From contig NZ_QBDX01000004.1 of assembly GCF_003129605.1 (NCBI RefSeq), positions 620,001 to 684,000 on the forward strand: a DNA stretch of 64,000 nt, given 5' to 3'. Positions 44,356 to 53,497 of the stretch are shown here, in pieces (position 1 is the stretch's first letter; every line of letters starts with the position of its first letter). Position numbers and translations under genes: made by a program. The notes under the pieces were generated by a model that made no database searches, was not told the origin of the DNA, and worked only from the letters and a program-made list of their open reading frames with translations. The stretch comes from Hyphobacterium indicum (GTDB lineage Bacteria > Pseudomonadota > Alphaproteobacteria > Caulobacterales > Maricaulaceae).

Positions 44356-45117
44356 ATGCCGTCGCCACGCCTGAATGTAATCCTGTCGTCCAACGGCGAT
44401 ATCCGCCGCGAGCTGACGGGCTTTATCTCCAGTGTCAGTGAGGTCACGACAACACCTCCACGTCTGGCTCGTGAACTGACCGAGACAATGGCCAGGTCCG
44501 GCAATGTGGACGGTGTGCTGATATTCGCCGACGAAGCGGACAGCGACACAATCGGTCTGGCGAAACATGTGGATACGCTCGATATTCCCTACATGCTCGC
44601 ACTGGGACAGTGCGGCTCCGCACAAGTTCTGTTCGAGTTGGCGTCGCGCGAATTTATCCTGATATCGCGGGATTTCGACCAGATCCGCGCTACGATAACC
44701 AGGTTTCTGGCATATCTGGCTGATCCGTCCCGGAAATACCGGGGACCGAAGTCCGGAGCCTCGCAGCTGCCCGGAGATATCTGGGTGCGCCAAGGCTATG
44801 CAGAACGCAGGATTTCTCTGAATGAAATCCGCTCGATATCGGCTGACAAGGATTACGCTATCATCGAACTGCCGAACGCGTCGCTGCTGGTTCGCGCAAC
44901 ACTTGCAACACTCGAGGATGAGCTCAATGCGCAAGATTTTGTCCGAATTCACCGCTCGCACATCGTCCCCGCGCGTCGTATTCGTGAAGTCAGGAATACG
45001 ACGCGGCACAGCCATCAGGTCAGACTCGAGAACGGGGAGGTGTTTCCGGTTGGCAAGACATACTGGCCGCGGCTGCGAAAGCGGTTTCGAAGCCAGTTGA
45101 TTCGCAACCCGGGTTGA
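44356..45117 (+). CDS. Orphan LytTR regulator with degenerate receiver-like domain, module 2
   Basis: 253 residues. The N-terminal 120 residues have receiver-like strand/helix alternation (LNVILSS, VDGVLIFADEAD, IPYMLALG, EFILISRDF), but the usual acidic pair and phospho-Asp/Lys set is incomplete. The C-terminal LytTR domain (SISADKDYAIIELPN, FVRIHRSHIVPARRIREVR, FPVGKTYWPRLRKRF) is clearly homologous to the module 1 regulator, whereas the N-terminal halves align only loosely. No kinase is nearby. Its divergent position and the 21-bp repeats point to control of receptor copy 2. Confidence 0.87.
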   Translation: MPSPRLNVILSSNGDIRRELTGFISSVSEVTTTPPRLARELTETMARSGNVDGVLIFADEADSDTIGLAKHVDTLDIPYMLALGQCGSAQVLFELASREFILISRDFDQIRATITRFLAYLADPSRKYRGPKSGASQLPGDIWVRQGYAERRISLNEIRSISADKDYAIIELPNASLLVRATLATLEDELNAQDFVRIHRSHIVPARRIREVRNTTRHSHQVRLENGEVFPVGKTYWPRLRKRFRSQLIRNPG

Positions 45118-45136
45118 TCAGGCGGCCTGATTGCAC

Positions 45137-46252
45137 CTAGCCGCCGATCCGGGCCTGATAAAGCCGGACCCTGATGCCGCCATGATCCACCGGCCGCGAG
45201 GGCGCACCGAAGGGCAGGCGTGTGGCCCGCGCGAGCCTGTCCTCACTGGTGATCAGCCCGACCCGCCAGCCAGGAAACCGCTCCCGCAGGCTTTGCCCCA
45301 GTTCATGATAAACGCCGTAAAGGCCTTTCAGATTCCCGATCCGCCCGCCATAGGGCGGATTGACGATCACCAGACCCGGCACTCCCTCTGGCGGCGTGAT
45401 ATCCGCCACACCCTTCTGTTCAAAAGCCGTGAACGCGGCAACACCGGCCCGCGCGGCATTGGCCTGGCTGGCCCGGACCGCCCCGGCATCCCGGTCAGAT
45501 CCGGCAAAGCGGACAGACGGGGTCAACGATGGCACATCCGCTTTCAGTGTTTGCCAAGATTCGGCATCGAAGCCGGCCAGCGCTTCAAAGGCAAAGCGAC
45601 GCTCACGCCCGGGCGCCAGCCCGGCCGCCATCTCTGCAGCTTCGATCACGAAAGTCCCCGACCCGCACATCGGATCATAGACCGGCTCGCTGCCGGTATA
45701 GCCACACTGGCGCAGGAAAAGCGCGGCGAGGTTTTCGCGCATCGGGGCCCTGGCGACCGCTTCCTTGAATCCGCGCCGGTGCAGCAAACCGCCGGATGTA
45801 TCGACACTGATCGTGCAGACATTGTCATCGATGCGCGCCAGGACACGCACGTCTGCGTCCTTCGAAACCGGCGCGCCGAATGTCTCGGCAATTGCGGTCT
45901 CAACCCGCTGGGCGATCGCGCCGGCATGGTAGAGTTTCGACCGCCGCGCCGAAGCGTCCACCTTGACCGGCACATCACGCCGCAGCGTATTTCGCCAGTC
46001 GATGGCGCGGGCTTTCTTGTCGAGCTGTGCCAGATGGACGACGCGGAATTGCGCCATCCGCGCCAGAACCCGGCTGGCCCCGCGGATTTCCAGATTCGCG
46101 CGCCAGACCTCGGGCCATGTCCCTTCTATCGTCACGCCTCCCGCCACGATTTTGGGTGTTGCAAATCCCTTCTCGCGCATCTCCCCGGCGAGAACCGGTT
46201 CAAGGCCGGGCGGTACGGTCAGAAAGATTTCAAAGGGGTCAGAGTCAGACAT
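45137..46252 (-). CDS. THUMP-domain class I RNA methyltransferase (RlmL-like)
   Basis: 371 residues from ATG 46252 (MSDSDPFEIF); the frame extending to 46321 is rejected as non-homologous. A THUMP RNA-binding region (about 50-150) precedes a Rossmann methyltransferase with SAM motif YDPMCGSGTFVIEAA near 185 and the catalytic motif NPPYGGRIG near 298, typical of N2-guanine methylation in rRNA or tRNA. It resembles the N-terminal half of E. coli RlmL, which methylates G2445 of 23S rRNA. It is convergent with the LytTR gene (19 bases between stops). Confidence 0.88.
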   Translation of the reverse strand: MSDSDPFEIFLTVPPGLEPVLAGEMREKGFATPKIVAGGVTIEGTWPEVWRANLEIRGASRVLARMAQFRVVHLAQLDKKARAIDWRNTLRRDVPVKVDASARRSKLYHAGAIAQRVETAIAETFGAPVSKDADVRVLARIDDNVCTISVDTSGGLLHRRGFKEAVARAPMRENLAALFLRQCGYTGSEPVYDPMCGSGTFVIEAAEMAAGLAPGRERRFAFEALAGFDAESWQTLKADVPSLTPSVRFAGSDRDAGAVRASQANAARAGVAAFTAFEQKGVADITPPEGVPGLVIVNPPYGGRIGNLKGLYGVYHELGQSLRERFPGWRVGLITSEDRLARATRLPFGAPSRPVDHGGIRVRLYQARIGG

Positions 46253-46348
46253 CGGGAATCTATATGCTGGATCAGGACGTCGTGCGATTCTCGCGGTCAG
46301 GTAGCCGCCTAATATTTTCACCCGAAGGCGGGCTTTATATCGGTTGTT

Positions 46349-47023
46349 CTAGAACGGAACGGCGCTCTCGAATGACATCTTCTCACCGGTGGCAGGATGG
46401 CGGAAGCCAAGCGACTGCGCATGCAGGCATAGACGGCCGCTGGCGGCCCGCGCCTCGGCATGGGCATAGAATTTATCGCCCAGCACCGGATGCCCCAGAT
46501 GTGCCATATGAACCCGCAACTGATGCGAGCGGCCGGTTAGCGGCATTAGAGCGACACGGCTGTGACCACCCTCAATGGCCAGAACCTGCCAGTCTGTGAC
46601 AGCGGAGCGGCCCCTGACAGGGTCAATCATCTGTCTGGGCCGGTTGGGCCAGTCGGTGATGATGGGCTGCTCCACACGCCCCTCCGCCACCTTCATCTCC
46701 CCCCAGACCCGGGCGATATACCGCTTTCCGGTCTGACGGTTTTCAAACTGCCGGCCCAGCGCGGCATGGGCCGGAATGGTCAGTCCCAGAACGATGACAC
46801 CGGAGGTATCCATATCCAGCCGGTGAACGATGCGGGCGGTCGGGAAAACCTCCCTTGCCCGGGATTCCAGACAATCGGCGCGGCCGGGATGATTGCCCGG
46901 AACTGTCAGCAAACCGGACGGCTTGTCGAGCACCAGAATGTGCTCATCCGCAAAGATCACCGGCAACTCACCCTTGGGCGGCGGCGTGTAGACGAAGGGA
47001 GCGGGCCCGGCCTGTTCAGGCAC
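46349..47023 (-). CDS. RluA-family RNA pseudouridine synthase
   Basis: 224 residues from GTG 47023, which overlaps the tdk stop by 8 bases; ATG 47080 inside tdk is an alternative start. The catalytic Asp is in RIVHRLDMDTSGVIVLG, and the LDKPSGLLTVPG and MPLTGRSHQLRVHMAHLGHPVLGD (abridged) segments mark the RluA family. There is no S4 domain. It isomerises uridine in rRNA or tRNA; which site is not predictable. It is probably co-transcribed with tdk. Confidence 0.88.
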   Translation of the reverse strand: MPEQAGPAPFVYTPPPKGELPVIFADEHILVLDKPSGLLTVPGNHPGRADCLESRAREVFPTARIVHRLDMDTSGVIVLGLTIPAHAALGRQFENRQTGKRYIARVWGEMKVAEGRVEQPIITDWPNRPRQMIDPVRGRSAVTDWQVLAIEGGHSRVALMPLTGRSHQLRVHMAHLGHPVLGDKFYAHAEARAASGRLCLHAQSLGFRHPATGEKMSFESAVPF

Positions 47024-47618
47024 GATCGGCCTGGTGACGCTCGACCCGTTCCCGCCAGTGCTTGCGGCACAGGGAGTCATAATCCGATTTCGCCACGCCC
47101 ACCTGCGCGCCCTCTGTCACCGCTTCACCGCTGGCATCATGACGCAAATTCATCGTTGCCTTGCGGCCGCAATGACAGATCGTCCGCGCCTCTCGCAAAT
47201 CATCCGCAATGGCCAGAAGCTCGGCCGATCCTTCAAAAAGCCGCCCCTGGAAATCGGTTCGCAGGCCATAGCACAGGACCGGCACACCGAGCTCGTCACC
47301 CACGCGCGATAATTGCCAGACATGGCCGCGGGAGAGAAACTGGGCTTCATCGACGAAAACGGCATCCAGCTGCCCCTCCGTCTTGCGGCGCAGAACCGCC
47401 TCGAACAGGTCGGTTTCCGGCCGGAACAGATGCGCCGGAGCCTTCAGGCCGATCCGCGATTCAATCTCGCCGGTTTCCGCATCCGCATGTTTTGCGTGAT
47501 GCACAGACGTCCACAGCATGACGTCCATCCCGCATTCGCGGTAATTGTGCGCCGCTTGCAGCAGGATGGCAGACTTACCGGCATTCATGGCGCTGTAGGT
47601 GAAGTAGAGTTTTGACAT
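47016..47618 (-). CDS. tdk: Thymidine kinase (type II)
   Basis: 200 residues. It phosphorylates thymidine for dTMP salvage. P-loop YSAMNAGKSAILLQ (about 8-21), FVDEAQFLS with the catalytic Glu near 92, lasso/thymidine-binding segment YDSLCRKHW and zinc cysteines (CHCGRK...C) are all present. The start is the ATG at 47618, MSKLYFTYSAM; a longer frame to 48047 lies antisense to the helicase and is rejected. It is divergent from the helicase gene. Confidence 0.94.
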   Translation of the reverse strand: MSKLYFTYSAMNAGKSAILLQAAHNYRECGMDVMLWTSVHHAKHADAETGEIESRIGLKAPAHLFRPETDLFEAVLRRKTEGQLDAVFVDEAQFLSRGHVWQLSRVGDELGVPVLCYGLRTDFQGRLFEGSAELLAIADDLREARTICHCGRKATMNLRHDASGEAVTEGAQVGVAKSDYDSLCRKHWRERVERHQADRA

Positions 47619-47750
47619 GGTCACTGGATAATTCGATTCCGGCGAAGGTCTATCGCCTTTGGCGCAAGCCTGTGTTAGACGCCCCCCGCGCGAGAGAGCT
47701 TCGGTATGGGGTGACGCTTGAAGAGCGCACTTTGACAACACACCGGAGCC

Positions 47751-47770
47751 TTGATCCGACAAAGGATCAA
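47751..47770. promoter_or_regulatory. Perfect inverted repeat in helicase leader
   Basis: TTGATCCGACAAAGGATCAA: 7-base arms around a 6-base loop, ending 21 bases upstream of the helicase start. It could be a leader hairpin for self-regulation by the RNA helicase, or an operator. No T-run follows. Confidence 0.4.
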
Positions 47771-47791
47771 TGCGCCGCGCCCATTTGGAAA

Positions 47792-49936
47792 ATGACCGTA
47801 ATGACCATGAATTCCCGCATCGCGCCGGCTTTGGCGCGCGCTCTTGAAGGCAAGGGCTATGAAACGCTGACCGAAGTCCAGACGGCCGTACTGGCCCCCG
47901 AAGCCGATGGCGCCGACCTTCTGGTCTCGGCCCAGACCGGCTCGGGCAAGACCGTCGCCTTCGGCCTTGCGATTGCGCCGACCCTGTTGGGCGAAGAAGA
48001 TCGTTTCGACTATGCCGCCGCGCCGCTGGCGCTGGTCGTCGCTCCAACGCGGGAGCTGGCGCTTCAGGTCCAGCGTGAATTGCTCTGGCTCTATGGCGAG
48101 GCCGGTGCCCGCATCGTCTCTTGCGTTGGCGGCATGGATGCCCGCTCTGAACGCAAGGCGCTCGAGCGGGGCTGTCATATCGTCGTTGGCACGCCGGGGC
48201 GGCTGCGCGATCATATCGAACGCAAATCCCTGGACATGTCCTCGCTGCGCGCGGTTGTTCTGGATGAAGCCGATGAAATGCTGGATTTCGGCTTCCGGGA
48301 GGATCTGGAATTCATCCTCGAAGGCGCACCGGAAAACCGGCGGACCCTGCTGTTTTCGGCCACCGTTCCCAAATCCATTGCCGACATTGCACGGCGCTAT
48401 CAGAACAATGCTGTGCGCCTGTCGACCGTCAGCGAACGCGAGCAGCATGCTGATATTGAATACCGCGCCCTGACCGTATCACCGGCAGATCGCGAGAATG
48501 CGCTCATCAATGTTCTGCGCTTCTACGAGGCCGAACGTGCGCTGGTGTTCTGCGCCACCCGCGAAGGCGTCAATCGCCTGGCCGCACGGCTTGGCAATCG
48601 CGGATTCGCCGCGGTTTCGTTGTCCGGAGAACTGTCCCAGAAAGAGCGCACCCATGCACTCCAGGCGCTGCGGGATGGCCGCGCCCGTGTCTGTATCGCC
48701 ACCGATGTGGCCGCACGCGGGCTGGACCTGCCCGGCCTGGAACTCGTGGTGCATTCCGACCTTCCCACCAATAGCGATGTCCTGAAGCATCGCTCCGGCC
48801 GCACCGGACGCGCAGGCCGGCAGGGTGTCTGCGTGATGATTGTGCCGCAAAACCAGCGCGGCCGCGTCAACCGGCTCCTGCGCGGCGCCAATATCGAGGC
48901 CGAATGGGGCGAAGCCCCCAGCCTGAATGATGTGAAAGAGCGCGACCGGGAACGCTTGCTGAATGATCCCAGCCTGCATCAGGATTATGATGAAGACGCC
49001 CTGGCCGGGGCCCGCGAACTTCTCGCCCTGCACAGTCCGGAAAAGATAGCCGCGGCCTTCCTTCACCGCATGCAAGCCACAACGCCCTCCGCAGAAGACC
49101 TCATGGCCATGCCCGCCGCCGGTGAGCGCGCCAGGCCCGCCCGCCGCGAGCCGTTTTCCGGCGGTGTCTGGTTCAAGCTGACCGCAGGCCGCAATCAGCG
49201 CGCCGAGCCGCGCTGGCTGCTTCCGATGATCTGCCGCATGGGCGATGTCACCCGCAACGAGGTCGGCGCTATCGAGATTGCCGACAGTGAAACTCTGTTT
49301 GAAATTTCCGCTGATCATGCCGAGCGCTTCGCCGCCCACGTCAAGGCATCCGGCGGCGCGGAAGGCTCGATCTACATCCATCCGGCCAACGCTCCGGCGA
49401 ACAAGCCGCAGGACCGCAAACGTGAAGAGCGCCCCAAGCGCAAATTCGAGGGCAAGCCGGAAGGCCGGCCCGACAGGCCTTTCCGCAAACCACGGGCCAA
49501 TGACGAGGTGTCGCAATCGCGCGCACCCCGCTATGATCCTGACGATGGTGCGCCGCGTGAAATAGCAGACGCTCCGCAAAGCGCTTCAGCAGCAGCGCAA
49601 CGTCCCGAAAGCGGCAAGCCGCCATTCCGCAAGACCGGCAAGCCATCAGACGCACAAACCGGCAAGGACCGGCCCCGCAAGGCTTATGGCAGCAAACCGG
49701 AATACCGCGCCGAAGGCGGGGCCGCCAAGCGTCCGGCAGCGGCAAAGCCCGGTTTCAGGAAACCTGCGGCAGATGAGGCCCGCCCATCGGGCCGCCAGAC
49801 TCCGGCAAAGCCTGCCACCGCCTCACCAGGCGGGAAATACAAGGGCAAGCCCAAACCACACCGCGCCAACTATGATGACGGTCAACAATCCTTCAAACGC
49901 GTGAAGCGCAAGGGGCCACGTCCGGGGCGGTCCTGA
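47792..49936 (+). CDS. DEAD-box RNA helicase with DbpA-type RNA-binding domain
   Basis: 714 residues from ATG 47792 (47801 and 47807 are in-frame alternatives). Helicase motifs in order: Q motif LTEVQTAVL, I AQTGSGKT, Ia APTRELA, II DEAD, III SAT and VI HRSGRTGRAG. A DbpA/CsdA-type RNA-binding domain lies at about 450-520 (GVWFKLTAGRNQRAEP, DVTRNEVGAIEI). The last 190 residues are a low-complexity Lys/Arg/Pro/Ala/Gly tail, probably disordered and RNA-binding. Likely roles are ribosome assembly and cold adaptation, as for DeaD/CsdA. The leader has a perfect inverted repeat. Confidence 0.92.
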   Translation: MTVMTMNSRIAPALARALEGKGYETLTEVQTAVLAPEADGADLLVSAQTGSGKTVAFGLAIAPTLLGEEDRFDYAAAPLALVVAPTRELALQVQRELLWLYGEAGARIVSCVGGMDARSERKALERGCHIVVGTPGRLRDHIERKSLDMSSLRAVVLDEADEMLDFGFREDLEFILEGAPENRRTLLFSATVPKSIADIARRYQNNAVRLSTVSEREQHADIEYRALTVSPADRENALINVLRFYEAERALVFCATREGVNRLAARLGNRGFAAVSLSGELSQKERTHALQALRDGRARVCIATDVAARGLDLPGLELVVHSDLPTNSDVLKHRSGRTGRAGRQGVCVMIVPQNQRGRVNRLLRGANIEAEWGEAPSLNDVKERDRERLLNDPSLHQDYDEDALAGARELLALHSPEKIAAAFLHRMQATTPSAEDLMAMPAAGERARPARREPFSGGVWFKLTAGRNQRAEPRWLLPMICRMGDVTRNEVGAIEIADSETLFEISADHAERFAAHVKASGGAEGSIYIHPANAPANKPQDRKREERPKRKFEGKPEGRPDRPFRKPRANDEVSQSRAPRYDPDDGAPREIADAPQSASAAAQRPESGKPPFRKTGKPSDAQTGKDRPRKAYGSKPEYRAEGGAAKRPAAAKPGFRKPAADEARPSGRQTPAKPATASPGGKYKGKPKPHRANYDDGQQSFKRVKRKGPRPGRS

Positions 49937-49992
49937 TTGCCGGGCAGGCTGGTTGCTGCGATGATCAATCAAGCCGGTTGTGAGGCGTATCT

Positions 49993-50499
49993 TCACACCG
50001 GCGGATCGCTGTCATCATTCACTTCACCGGTCCGCCCGACATCGCCAACATCCAGAATCGGCGCGGCATCGACATCCTCCGCACTCATCAGCTCTGCAAT
50101 CCGGAGCAGGGAGGCGATCAGCATTTGCTGCTCCCAGTCGGGCAGCTCACCGAACGCCTTCACAAAGCCGGACTGTAGCGCAGGCGGGGCCGCTGCGAGG
50201 CAGTCCCGGCCGGCATCATTGATATCAACAACGACATTGCGGCGGTCCGACTGACTGCGGTGCCGCGAAATCAGGGCGCGTTGCTCAAGCCGGTCGAGAA
50301 TAACCGTCACCGTTGCCTGGCTTAGTGACACTTCGCGCGCGAGCACACTCGGTGTGGCCGGTCCATTTCGGGCCAGCGTTTGCAACACAATCCGTTGCGA
50401 CGATGTCAGGCCACTGGCCTTCATCAGTTTCTTGGAATGCAGATCAACCGCACGGACAATCCGGCGGACCGCAATCAGCACATCATCTTCCCGGCTCAT
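49993..50499 (-). CDS. MarR-family transcriptional regulator
   Basis: 168 residues from ATG 50499 with GGAGA 8 bases upstream. The winged helix-turn-helix is evident (LTSSQRIVLQTLARNG, LAREVSLSQATVTVILDRLEQRALI (abridged), SQSDRRNVVVDINDAG). The acidic C-terminal tail (ELMSAEDVDAAPILDVGDVG, EVNDDSD) is unusual in length. A palindrome about 75 bases upstream of the start is a probable autoregulatory site. The divergent TonB-dependent receptor gene may also be a target. Confidence 0.9.
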   Translation of the reverse strand: MSREDDVLIAVRRIVRAVDLHSKKLMKASGLTSSQRIVLQTLARNGPATPSVLAREVSLSQATVTVILDRLEQRALISRHRSQSDRRNVVVDINDAGRDCLAAAPPALQSGFVKAFGELPDWEQQMLIASLLRIAELMSAEDVDAAPILDVGDVGRTGEVNDDSDPPV

Positions 50500-50820
50500 C
50501 TGCTGTCTCCGCACCCTGTTGTCCGCCTGCAGACTAGCGGTTTTTGCAAAACCGGAACATGCCCGATCCATCTTTAGTTATCTAAAGTCTTTCCACACCC
50601 ATCTCTGTGAAGTCGTGAAAAAACACGCGTGAAAATCGTTGCGAAATTACAACAACTACCTCATGTTACTGTTATTAATATGGTTTAAGCGATCTTTTTG
50701 ATCACTCATTTCTGATGGCCGCACCTTGAATTACTTTGATGACTAACCTTGTCTAGCCATGCCGCGCGCCATCGCCTAAACCCCCGCCCGTCTAGCAAAA
50801 ACAAGAGGTAATTGAGAGCC
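50500..50820. other. Intergenic region between marR and a TonB-dependent receptor
   Basis: A 321-base divergent promoter region, AT-rich from about 50570 to 50740, contrasting with the flanking coding DNA. It holds the palindrome at 50572-50587 and a GATC-TTTTT-GATC inverted repeat near 50691-50703. No open frame, tRNA or other RNA gene was recognised. Confidence 0.7.
50572..50587. promoter_or_regulatory. Candidate MarR operator
   Basis: CTTTAGTTATCTAAAG: perfect 6-base arms around TTAT. Length, AT-content and position (72-88 bases upstream of the marR ATG, facing the receptor gene) suit a MarR dimer site. Confidence 0.5.
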
Positions 50821-53409
50821 ATGCTGAAAAAGCGCGCGCTTGCGACAACCATTCTATCTTCCGCCGCCCTGGCGACGGCCGCGAGCGGCCTGGCCGCCGC
50901 GCAGGTGGAAACCATCACCGTGACCGCGACCAAGCGGGAATCCAGCACCCAGACCATTCCGATAGCGGTCAATGCATTGGGCGAGCGCACACTCGATGAG
51001 CTCCGCGTCGATGTCTTTACCGATTATCTCCAGCAATTGCCCGGCGTGACGGCAGGCGGGTCCGGCCCGGGTCAGAACACGATCTATATTCGCGGCCTCG
51101 CCTCCACGACGCCGAACCTGACAACCGCTGGCGTTGCGGGCCTGGCCCCCAATGTCGCCTTCTACCTGGATGAACAGCCGCTCGCCCAACCTGGCCGGAA
51201 TCTGGACGTCTACGCTGCCGATATCAATCGTGTCGAGGTTCTGCCCGGACCGCAGGGCACACTATACGGCGCCAGCTCGCAGGCCGGTACCGTCCGGATG
51301 ATCACGAACGAGCCGGTCATCGGCGAGTTCGAAGCCTCGGCCAGCTTCGGCACATCCTTCACCGAGAATGGTGAGATGAGCAATAATGTCGAAGCCGTTG
51401 TCAACTTCCCGGTTGCCGACAATTTCGCCCTCCGCGGGGTTGTCTATGCTGACAACCAGGGCGGTTATATCGACAATGTCGCCGGAACGAGAACCGCGCG
51501 GGAAAGCGCCCGCTTCCGCCCTGCTGGAACCATGCGCGCCAACGGTGTACCGGTGAACAACAACCGGGCCGGCTTCCAGGCCGCATCCGATCTGACCGGA
51601 GTCACTTTCCTGACCGCCGACAATTCCGGCCTAGTCGAGGAAGATTTCAACGACACGACATATCAGGGCTTCCGCGTCAGCGGCCTGTGGGACATCAACG
51701 CCGACTTCAGCCTCCGGGTCACCCATACCCAGCAAAGCCTGGAAAGCGATGGCGTCTTTTTCTCTGACCCCACGCTCGGCGATCTCGAAATCCAGCGCTA
51801 TGAGCAGGATGAGCTGGAAGACTCCTTCCACAATACGGCCTGGACGCTGGAAGGCCGCCTCGGCATGCTCGATGCGGTTTACACCGGTGCCTATACCGAC
51901 CGGCAGACCGACCAGCGCGTCGATTATTCCGACTATCTCTTCGTCGGCCAGTACCTGCCCTATTATATCTGTGACGGCTCGGTATCCTATCCGGGCGCGG
52001 GCAATAACCCGACGGGCACATGCCAGGCCCCGAATCTGTATGTGCGATCCACGACCGAAACCACCGTCTTCACACAGGAGCTCCGCTTCACCACGCCGGA
52101 AGATCGCCGGGTTCGTGCAACTTTCGGCGGATTCTACAGCGATCTTGAACTCGCGGAACGGAATGATTTTACCTATCCGGGTTCTGAAAACATCAACCTG
52201 TTCGGCCTGAACGGCTTCCCGGACAACTTCCCCTTCCCGGGCGTATACAATTCCGACCCGGGACCATTCCCGGCAGGGGTGATTTTCCGCAACGATGTTC
52301 TGCGCACGGACCTGCAAATGGGTCTCTTCGGTGAGGTGACTTTCGATCTGAATGAGCAGTTCGCCCTCACACTGGGTGCCCGTGCCTATGATATCGAGGT
52401 GGATATGGAAGGCGGTGCCAATTCGTCTTTCTGTAATTCGAGCGGTGTTGATGAAAACGCCTTCGGCACGAATATTTCCGATCTCTATGACGGAGACGGG
52501 TCCTTCACCTTTATCGGAACGTGTAATGACGCGGCCCGCATCACCTACACCGACCCGAATGCGCCGGGAATCCCGGCAGCCGCAGCGGCGGCGCTGGGTG
52601 CACCTGATACAGCATCGACGGATGGCGTGATCTACAAGGCAACCGGTGAATGGACACCGCGTGAAGGAATCCTTCTCTACGCAACATATTCGGAAGGTTT
52701 CCGTCCGGGCCTCCTGAACCGCCCTGGCGGTGCCGCCGGACCGAACGGATTTACGGTTCCCTTCGCCCTCGATACCGACGAAGTGACCAATTATGAGTTC
52801 GGCTGGAAGCTGGACCTTCTGGATAATCAGCTGCGCTTCAACGGGAATGCCTTCTTCGTGGATGTGCAGAATCTGCAGACGACGATTTTCGACCCGTCGA
52901 TCACCAATCTCTTCTTCTCGGATAATGCTGCCAACGCGGAAATCCGCGGCGTAGAAGGTGATGTCACATGGGCTCCGTCGGACATGCCGGGCCTGACTGT
53001 CACCGGCGCCTTCTCCTTCCTTGACACTGAAATCACGGAAGTGTTGACGCCCACCAATGATGTGCTGGTCGGATCGGAGCTGGCGTTTGCGCCGGGCTTC
53101 CAGGGCAATATCCGGGCCCGGTATGAATGGGACCTGGAAAACGGGCTCCGGGCGCATGTCATGCCGCAGCTCATGGTGTCCGGCGACTCGGTCAGCGACG
53201 TCGTCGAGATCAACAAGATCGACCTTGAGGGCTATACAATGGTCGGCTTTTCGACCGGCCTGACCGGCGATCAGTGGAGCATCGAGGCCTTCGTCGACAA
53301 TCTCACGGATGAACGCGCCGAGTTGAGCAACAACTTTGTCTATGACCGGGAACGGGTAACAATCGCCCGGCCGCGGACATGGGGCGTGCGTGTGCGGGTT
53401 CAATACTGA
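50821..53409 (+). CDS. TonB-dependent outer-membrane receptor
   Basis: 862 residues. Signal peptide cleavage is near SGLAAAQ (about 27). The plug has VETITVTATKRESSTQTIPIAV (abridged) near 28-50, a NTIYIRGLAS segment and VEVLPGPQGTLYGASSQAGTVRMIT (abridged); the barrel ends ...WGVRVRVQY. ATG 50821 is preferred over TTG 50812; GAGG lies 11 bases upstream. It is the only receptor here without a downstream metabolic partner: a sulfotransferase and a BCCT transporter follow after a strong hairpin. It is divergent from marR and possibly controlled by it. The ligand is unknown. Confidence 0.92.
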   Translation: MLKKRALATTILSSAALATAASGLAAAQVETITVTATKRESSTQTIPIAVNALGERTLDELRVDVFTDYLQQLPGVTAGGSGPGQNTIYIRGLASTTPNLTTAGVAGLAPNVAFYLDEQPLAQPGRNLDVYAADINRVEVLPGPQGTLYGASSQAGTVRMITNEPVIGEFEASASFGTSFTENGEMSNNVEAVVNFPVADNFALRGVVYADNQGGYIDNVAGTRTARESARFRPAGTMRANGVPVNNNRAGFQAASDLTGVTFLTADNSGLVEEDFNDTTYQGFRVSGLWDINADFSLRVTHTQQSLESDGVFFSDPTLGDLEIQRYEQDELEDSFHNTAWTLEGRLGMLDAVYTGAYTDRQTDQRVDYSDYLFVGQYLPYYICDGSVSYPGAGNNPTGTCQAPNLYVRSTTETTVFTQELRFTTPEDRRVRATFGGFYSDLELAERNDFTYPGSENINLFGLNGFPDNFPFPGVYNSDPGPFPAGVIFRNDVLRTDLQMGLFGEVTFDLNEQFALTLGARAYDIEVDMEGGANSSFCNSSGVDENAFGTNISDLYDGDGSFTFIGTCNDAARITYTDPNAPGIPAAAAAALGAPDTASTDGVIYKATGEWTPREGILLYATYSEGFRPGLLNRPGGAAGPNGFTVPFALDTDEVTNYEFGWKLDLLDNQLRFNGNAFFVDVQNLQTTIFDPSITNLFFSDNAANAEIRGVEGDVTWAPSDMPGLTVTGAFSFLDTEITEVLTPTNDVLVGSELAFAPGFQGNIRARYEWDLENGLRAHVMPQLMVSGDSVSDVVEINKIDLEGYTMVGFSTGLTGDQWSIEAFVDNLTDERAELSNNFVYDRERVTIARPRTWGVRVRVQY

Positions 53410-53443
53410 CCCGGACCTTGGCTGAACTCAGCTGATGCTTAAG

Positions 53444-53477
53444 GTGGGCGCCTCGCAAATATTTGCGGGGCGCTCAC
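53444..53477. terminator. Long perfect-type hairpin after TonB-dependent receptor
   Basis: A 17-base arm (53444-53460) is immediately followed by its complement (53461-53477), with two G-T positions only and AAATATTT at the centre; TTT-C follows. It lies 34 bases after the receptor stop and ends 20 bases before the chosen start of the next gene, so it probably ends or processes the receptor transcript. Confidence 0.55.
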
Positions 53478-53497
53478 TTTCATCGGACGGAAATCAC

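Noticed and set aside
41198-44368. N-terminal extension of receptor copy 2 to 44368
   Set aside because: It would run through the promoter region and into the divergent LytTR gene; the ATG at 44095 has a strong ribosome site and matches copy 1.
51631-53403. 590-codon open frame antisense to the receptor at 50821
   Set aside because: Shadow of a GC-rich gene; the composition is not protein-like, and the plus-strand product is a clear TonB-dependent receptor.
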